Origin: JAMOQA01 sp964420365
GTDB taxonomy: Bacteria; Acidobacteriota; Polarisedimenticolia; J045
NCBI GenBank assembly: GCA_964420365.1
Contig: CAYQTA010000068.1
Span: 1-17,967 of the forward strand
Length of the DNA stretch: 17,967 bases
Direction: 5' to 3'
Under the pieces are notes generated by a model that saw only the letters and a list, made by a program, of their open reading frames with translations, ran no database searches and was not told where the DNA came from. Positions within the stretch are counted from its first letter, which is position 1. Each line of letters opens with the position of its first letter. A program made the position numbers and the translations under genes. This document shows, piece by piece, positions 15,653 through 17,967 of the stretch.

Positions 15653-15670
15653 CCCCCGCGGAAAAGGGGG
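15653..15670 (-). promoter_or_regulatory. hairpin able to mask the ribosome binding site of the carbonic anhydrase-like gene
   Basis: On the minus strand, a C-run at 15666-15670 can pair with GGGGG at 15653-15657 across an 8-base loop (TTTTCCGC). The G-run is the first part of the GGGGGTGAG Shine-Dalgarno region just before ATG 15646. This could tune translation, or may be an incidental feature of GC-rich DNA. Confidence 0.3.
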
Positions 15671-15675
15671 GCAAT

Positions 15676-16599
15676 CTAGGGGTTCCCGGGCGCGGCGTCA
15701 ACCGGACCCGCCGGCGGCCACGGCGGCGGCGGAAGCCGGAGCGGTCGCCGCGAGAAGGCGACGAGGCGGACGCGGACGTTCCCCACGTCCTCCGCGCGCC
15801 CCTCGACGCGCACGAGGATCCGGCCCCCGGGCTCCACCTCGACGATCGTGCGGCCCTCGAGGTCGAACAGGGTGGTGCCTCCCCCGCGTGTCGGCTCGAG
15901 GGCCAGGCGGATCGCCTCGACCGTGACCGACCCCCGCGTTCCCCTGTCCTCGTCGAGGAGCGCGAGACGGCGGCGAACGGTCCCGAGGTCCCGCACCCTG
16001 GCGCGCACCACTCCCCTCCGCGTCAGGATCGCGATCTCCCCGCCGCGGGCTGCGAGGAGGGCCCCGGGGTCCGCCAGCACCGACCAGGGGTCGGGCACCC
16101 CCGGCCCGGGAGGATCGCCGGGCAACCGCCGGTCGCGGGGCGGCGCGCCCAGTCGCCCGGAGCCGTCGGCCCGCCAGGTCCGGACCCACCAGGACCCGCC
16201 GGGGCCGGGCACGACCGCCCGGGCCTTCTTCCCGGGCACGACCACCAGGAATCCCCGGCTGCCCCGGCCGTCGTTACCCCCGGCCAGGCTGAACGCGGTG
16301 CGTCCTCCGACGCCGCCGCCGAAGAGCCGGGCCGTCATCTCGACCCGCACCAGGAGGGCCGGGGCCACCCGCGGAGCCGTCCACCAGGAGGGAAGGCACC
16401 AGCGCGGCGCCGGTGCCCGCTCGACCCGCGTCGTGGCGGTAGCGACCAGGAACTTCCGGGCCCGGTACGTGGCGGCGGTCCACCCGCGGAGATCGACCGG
16501 GTCCCCGCCGGCGGTGGGTGCGGCCGGCAGGAAGGAGAGGGCCGCCCCGAGGAGCAGGAGGGCAGCAAGGAAGACGGAGCGGCGGACCGGGTGTCTCAT
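15676..16599 (-). CDS. secreted hypothetical protein
   Basis: A 307-residue protein that I do not recognise. It begins with a clear Sec signal peptide (RHPVRRSVFLAALLLLGAALSFLPAA, cleavage probably near residues 29-31). The mature protein is rich in Gly, Arg and Pro, with beta-strand-like segments (FLVVVPGKKARAVVPG, EIAILTRRGVVRARVRDLG, GRILVRVEGRAEDVGNVRVRLVAF), and no repeats or membrane anchor. Some segments look like a LamG/DUF1080-like beta domain, but I cannot support that. It ends 29 bp before the carbonic anhydrase-like gene on the same strand. Only a weak GGTGGG lies before ATG 16599. It is divergent from pcnB, whose promoter region lies directly upstream of its start. Confidence 0.7.
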   Translation of the reverse strand: MRHPVRRSVFLAALLLLGAALSFLPAAPTAGGDPVDLRGWTAATYRARKFLVATATTRVERAPAPRWCLPSWWTAPRVAPALLVRVEMTARLFGGGVGGRTAFSLAGGNDGRGSRGFLVVVPGKKARAVVPGPGGSWWVRTWRADGSGRLGAPPRDRRLPGDPPGPGVPDPWSVLADPGALLAARGGEIAILTRRGVVRARVRDLGTVRRRLALLDEDRGTRGSVTVEAIRLALEPTRGGGTTLFDLEGRTIVEVEPGGRILVRVEGRAEDVGNVRVRLVAFSRRPLRLPPPPWPPAGPVDAAPGNP

Positions 16600-16609
16600 C
16601 CCACCATGG

Positions 16610-16618
16610 TGCTATGAT
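16610..16618 (+). promoter_or_regulatory. extended -10 promoter of pcnB
   Basis: The plus strand reads TG-C-TATGAT, an extended -10 (TGn plus 5 of 6 consensus bases), in a GC-rich context. The predicted start is at about 16625, giving a ~30-nt leader before the TTG at 16655. No good -35 is seen at 17 bp, which extended -10 promoters tolerate. Confidence 0.55.
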
Positions 16619-16640
16619 CTCCCGTCCCGCGCAGCCCCCC

Positions 16641-16657
16641 GGAGAGAGGACCCCTTG
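16641..16657 (+). promoter_or_regulatory. ribosome binding site and TTG start codon of pcnB
   Basis: GGAGAGAGGA (16641-16650) is followed after 4 bases by TTG (16655-16657). No ATG or GTG in this frame is equally well placed. The next ATG, before DPEAAK (residue 24), would remove sequence that resembles the N-terminus of other PcnB proteins. Confidence 0.7.
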
Positions 16658-17953
16658 GGCGAAGAGACGAGACAACCGGCGATCGAGCCCGAGATCATCC
16701 CGTTCACGATCCCACCGGAGCGGATGGACCCGGAGGCGGCCAAGGTCGTCCGCCGCCTGGCGGAGCACGGCTACGAGGCCTACCTGGTCGGCGGGTGCGT
16801 GCGCGACCTGCTGTTCGGCCTGCGGCCCAAGGACTTCGACGTCGTCACTTCCGCCCGGCCCAACGAGGTCCGGAAGGTCTTCCGCAACTGCCGGATCATC
16901 GGCCGCCGCTTCCGGCTCGCCCACGTGTACTTCCGGGACAAGATCATCGAGGTGGCCACCTTCCGCGCCGCCGTCCCTCCCCCCGCCCCCCCGGACGCGG
17001 GAAACGGGGAACTGATCATCCGGGACGACAACGTCTTCGGCACCGCCGAGGAGGACGCCCGGCGCCGGGACTTCACGATCAACGCGCTGTTCTACGATCC
17101 CGCCCGGGAGGCGATCCTCGACTACGTCGGCGGCGTCGCCGACGCCCGGAAGAAGGTCGTCCGGATGATCGGGGATCCGAACGTCCGCCTCCGGGAGGAC
17201 CCGATCCGGATGCTCCGGGCGATCCGGCTGGCCGCGCGCCTCGGGTGCGAGATCGACGCGGCGACCTGGCACGGGATCCGCACGTGGCGGGAGGAAATCC
17301 TCGAGGCGGCCGCCCCCCGGATCCTCGAGGACCTCCTGCGCATGTTCCGCGGGGGGGCGATCGCGCCCGCCTTCGACCTGATGCTCGACAGCTCCGTGCT
17401 GGCGACGATCCTCCCGGAGCTCGCCGACTGGCTCGATCGCGCCCGGGCGCGGGGGCGCGGACGGGAGGTCGAGGCGATGCGGGTCGTCCTCCGGGCAGCC
17501 GACGCCTGGACCCAGTCCGGCAGGGAGCTGACCTCGGCCCAGGCCCTCTCGCTGCTGCTTTCCCCCGTGCTGCGCGCGGCGCTCTCCGCGGGGCGCCAGG
17601 AAGGCCTCTCGGAAACCGCCGCCATCGACCGGGTGCTCGACCCGATCGCCCAGCGGATCGCCATCTCCCGCAAGGACCGGGAGAAGATCCGCCAGCTCGT
17701 GGTCAACGTGGAGAAGCTGGTCCCCGGCCGGCGCAAGAAGGGCAGGAAGCGCTCGTCCGGCGCGCTGGTCCGGCGCTCGTACTTCCCGGAGCTCCTGGAG
17801 CTGTTCGAGCTGATGTGCCGCGCGACCGGAGACCTCCTGCCCGAGGTCGAGAAGTGGCGGCAGCGCTACCGGGAGGCCTTCCCCGACGGCCCCCCGCGGG
17901 ACGACAAGAAGAAGCCGCCCCGCCGCCGACGCCGTCCCCGCCAGCGCCCCTGA
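16655..17953 (+). CDS. pcnB: poly(A) polymerase I
   Basis: A 432-residue class II nucleotidyltransferase that adds 3' poly(A) tails to RNAs, marking them for decay. The head domain has YLVGGCVRDLLFG (46-51 core) and the catalytic DFD (D60, D62). GRRFRLAHV (83-91) matches the signature separating bacterial poly(A) polymerases from CCA-adding enzymes. It continues with RRRDFTINALFYDP and the RNA-binding region DPIRMLRAIRLAARLGCEID. The C-terminus is strongly basic (KKKPPRRRRRPRQRP), as in E. coli PcnB. The start is TTG with a good ribosome site; the open frame extends much further upstream but antisense to the secreted protein, so that part is not coding. CCA-adding activity cannot be fully excluded. 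Confidence 0.93.
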   Translation: MGEETRQPAIEPEIIPFTIPPERMDPEAAKVVRRLAEHGYEAYLVGGCVRDLLFGLRPKDFDVVTSARPNEVRKVFRNCRIIGRRFRLAHVYFRDKIIEVATFRAAVPPPAPPDAGNGELIIRDDNVFGTAEEDARRRDFTINALFYDPAREAILDYVGGVADARKKVVRMIGDPNVRLREDPIRMLRAIRLAARLGCEIDAATWHGIRTWREEILEAAAPRILEDLLRMFRGGAIAPAFDLMLDSSVLATILPELADWLDRARARGRGREVEAMRVVLRAADAWTQSGRELTSAQALSLLLSPVLRAALSAGRQEGLSETAAIDRVLDPIAQRIAISRKDREKIRQLVVNVEKLVPGRRKKGRKRSSGALVRRSYFPELLELFELMCRATGDLLPEVEKWRQRYREAFPDGPPRDDKKKPPRRRRRPRQRP

Positions 17954-17966
17954 GGGAACCCTCGGG
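17948..17966 (+). terminator. possible terminator stem at the end of pcnB
   Basis: CCC-T-GAGG at 17948-17955 can pair with CCTCGGG at 17960-17966 around a GAAC loop, with one bulged T. The stem overlaps the stop codon. The window ends one base later, so a following U-run cannot be seen. Confidence 0.28.
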
Positions 17967-17967
17967 C

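Noticed and set aside
15848..16654. Long upstream extension of the pcnB frame
   Set aside because: Antisense to the secreted protein, unlike any PcnB N-terminus, and located upstream of the ribosome site and promoter.

Overview
This window is very GC-rich, by eye around 70% or more. It is densely packed with bacterial genes, many overlapping by a few bases. The best organism hint is the partial gene at the left edge: a MopE-type/thrombospondin-type-3 calcium-binding surface protein with a C-terminal module I associate with Acidobacteriota and Myxococcota/deltaproteobacteria-like lineages. Together with the GC content and the class A RNase P RNA, this suggests a high-GC environmental bacterium of that kind. 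I cannot name a species.

Left part (1-3932): the C-terminal end of the acidic surface protein, a small HicB-like hypothetical gene, a convergent cation diffusion facilitator (CDF) transporter and, divergent from it, a UPF0104 integral membrane protein with a plausible promoter directly at its start codon.

Central accessory island (4003-5863): a Y1/HUH single-strand transposase gene of the RAYT type lies between two 280-bp direct repeats. The repeats differ at only 6 positions. Each is a large symmetric palindrome built from two inverted hairpin units, like an oversized BIME. The transposase has HVH, a catalytic Tyr and a DnaA-like C-terminal domain. This is the most unusual structure in the window.

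Middle (5884-9473, minus strand): a likely operon of M29-type aminopeptidase, medium-chain quinone-oxidoreductase-like dehydrogenase and Glu/Leu/Phe/Val dehydrogenase, which suggests peptide and amino-acid catabolism. Divergent from it (9602-10680, plus) are a DUF4920 periplasmic protein and a PepSY-associated membrane protein.

Right part (10698-16599, minus): two gene clusters flank the RNase P RNA gene. Upstream of it are a secreted hypothetical protein, a gamma-carbonic anhydrase-like protein and a DHH/DHHA1 phosphoesterase. Downstream are an M20 amidohydrolase, LD-carboxypeptidase and TruA, joined by two ATGA stop-start overlaps. The rnpB promoter is well defined, and its -35 element overlaps the stop codon of the DHH gene. 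Divergent at the right edge is pcnB (poly(A) polymerase), with an extended -10 promoter and a TTG start. RNA-processing genes are therefore concentrated here: truA, rnpB, nrnA-like and pcnB.
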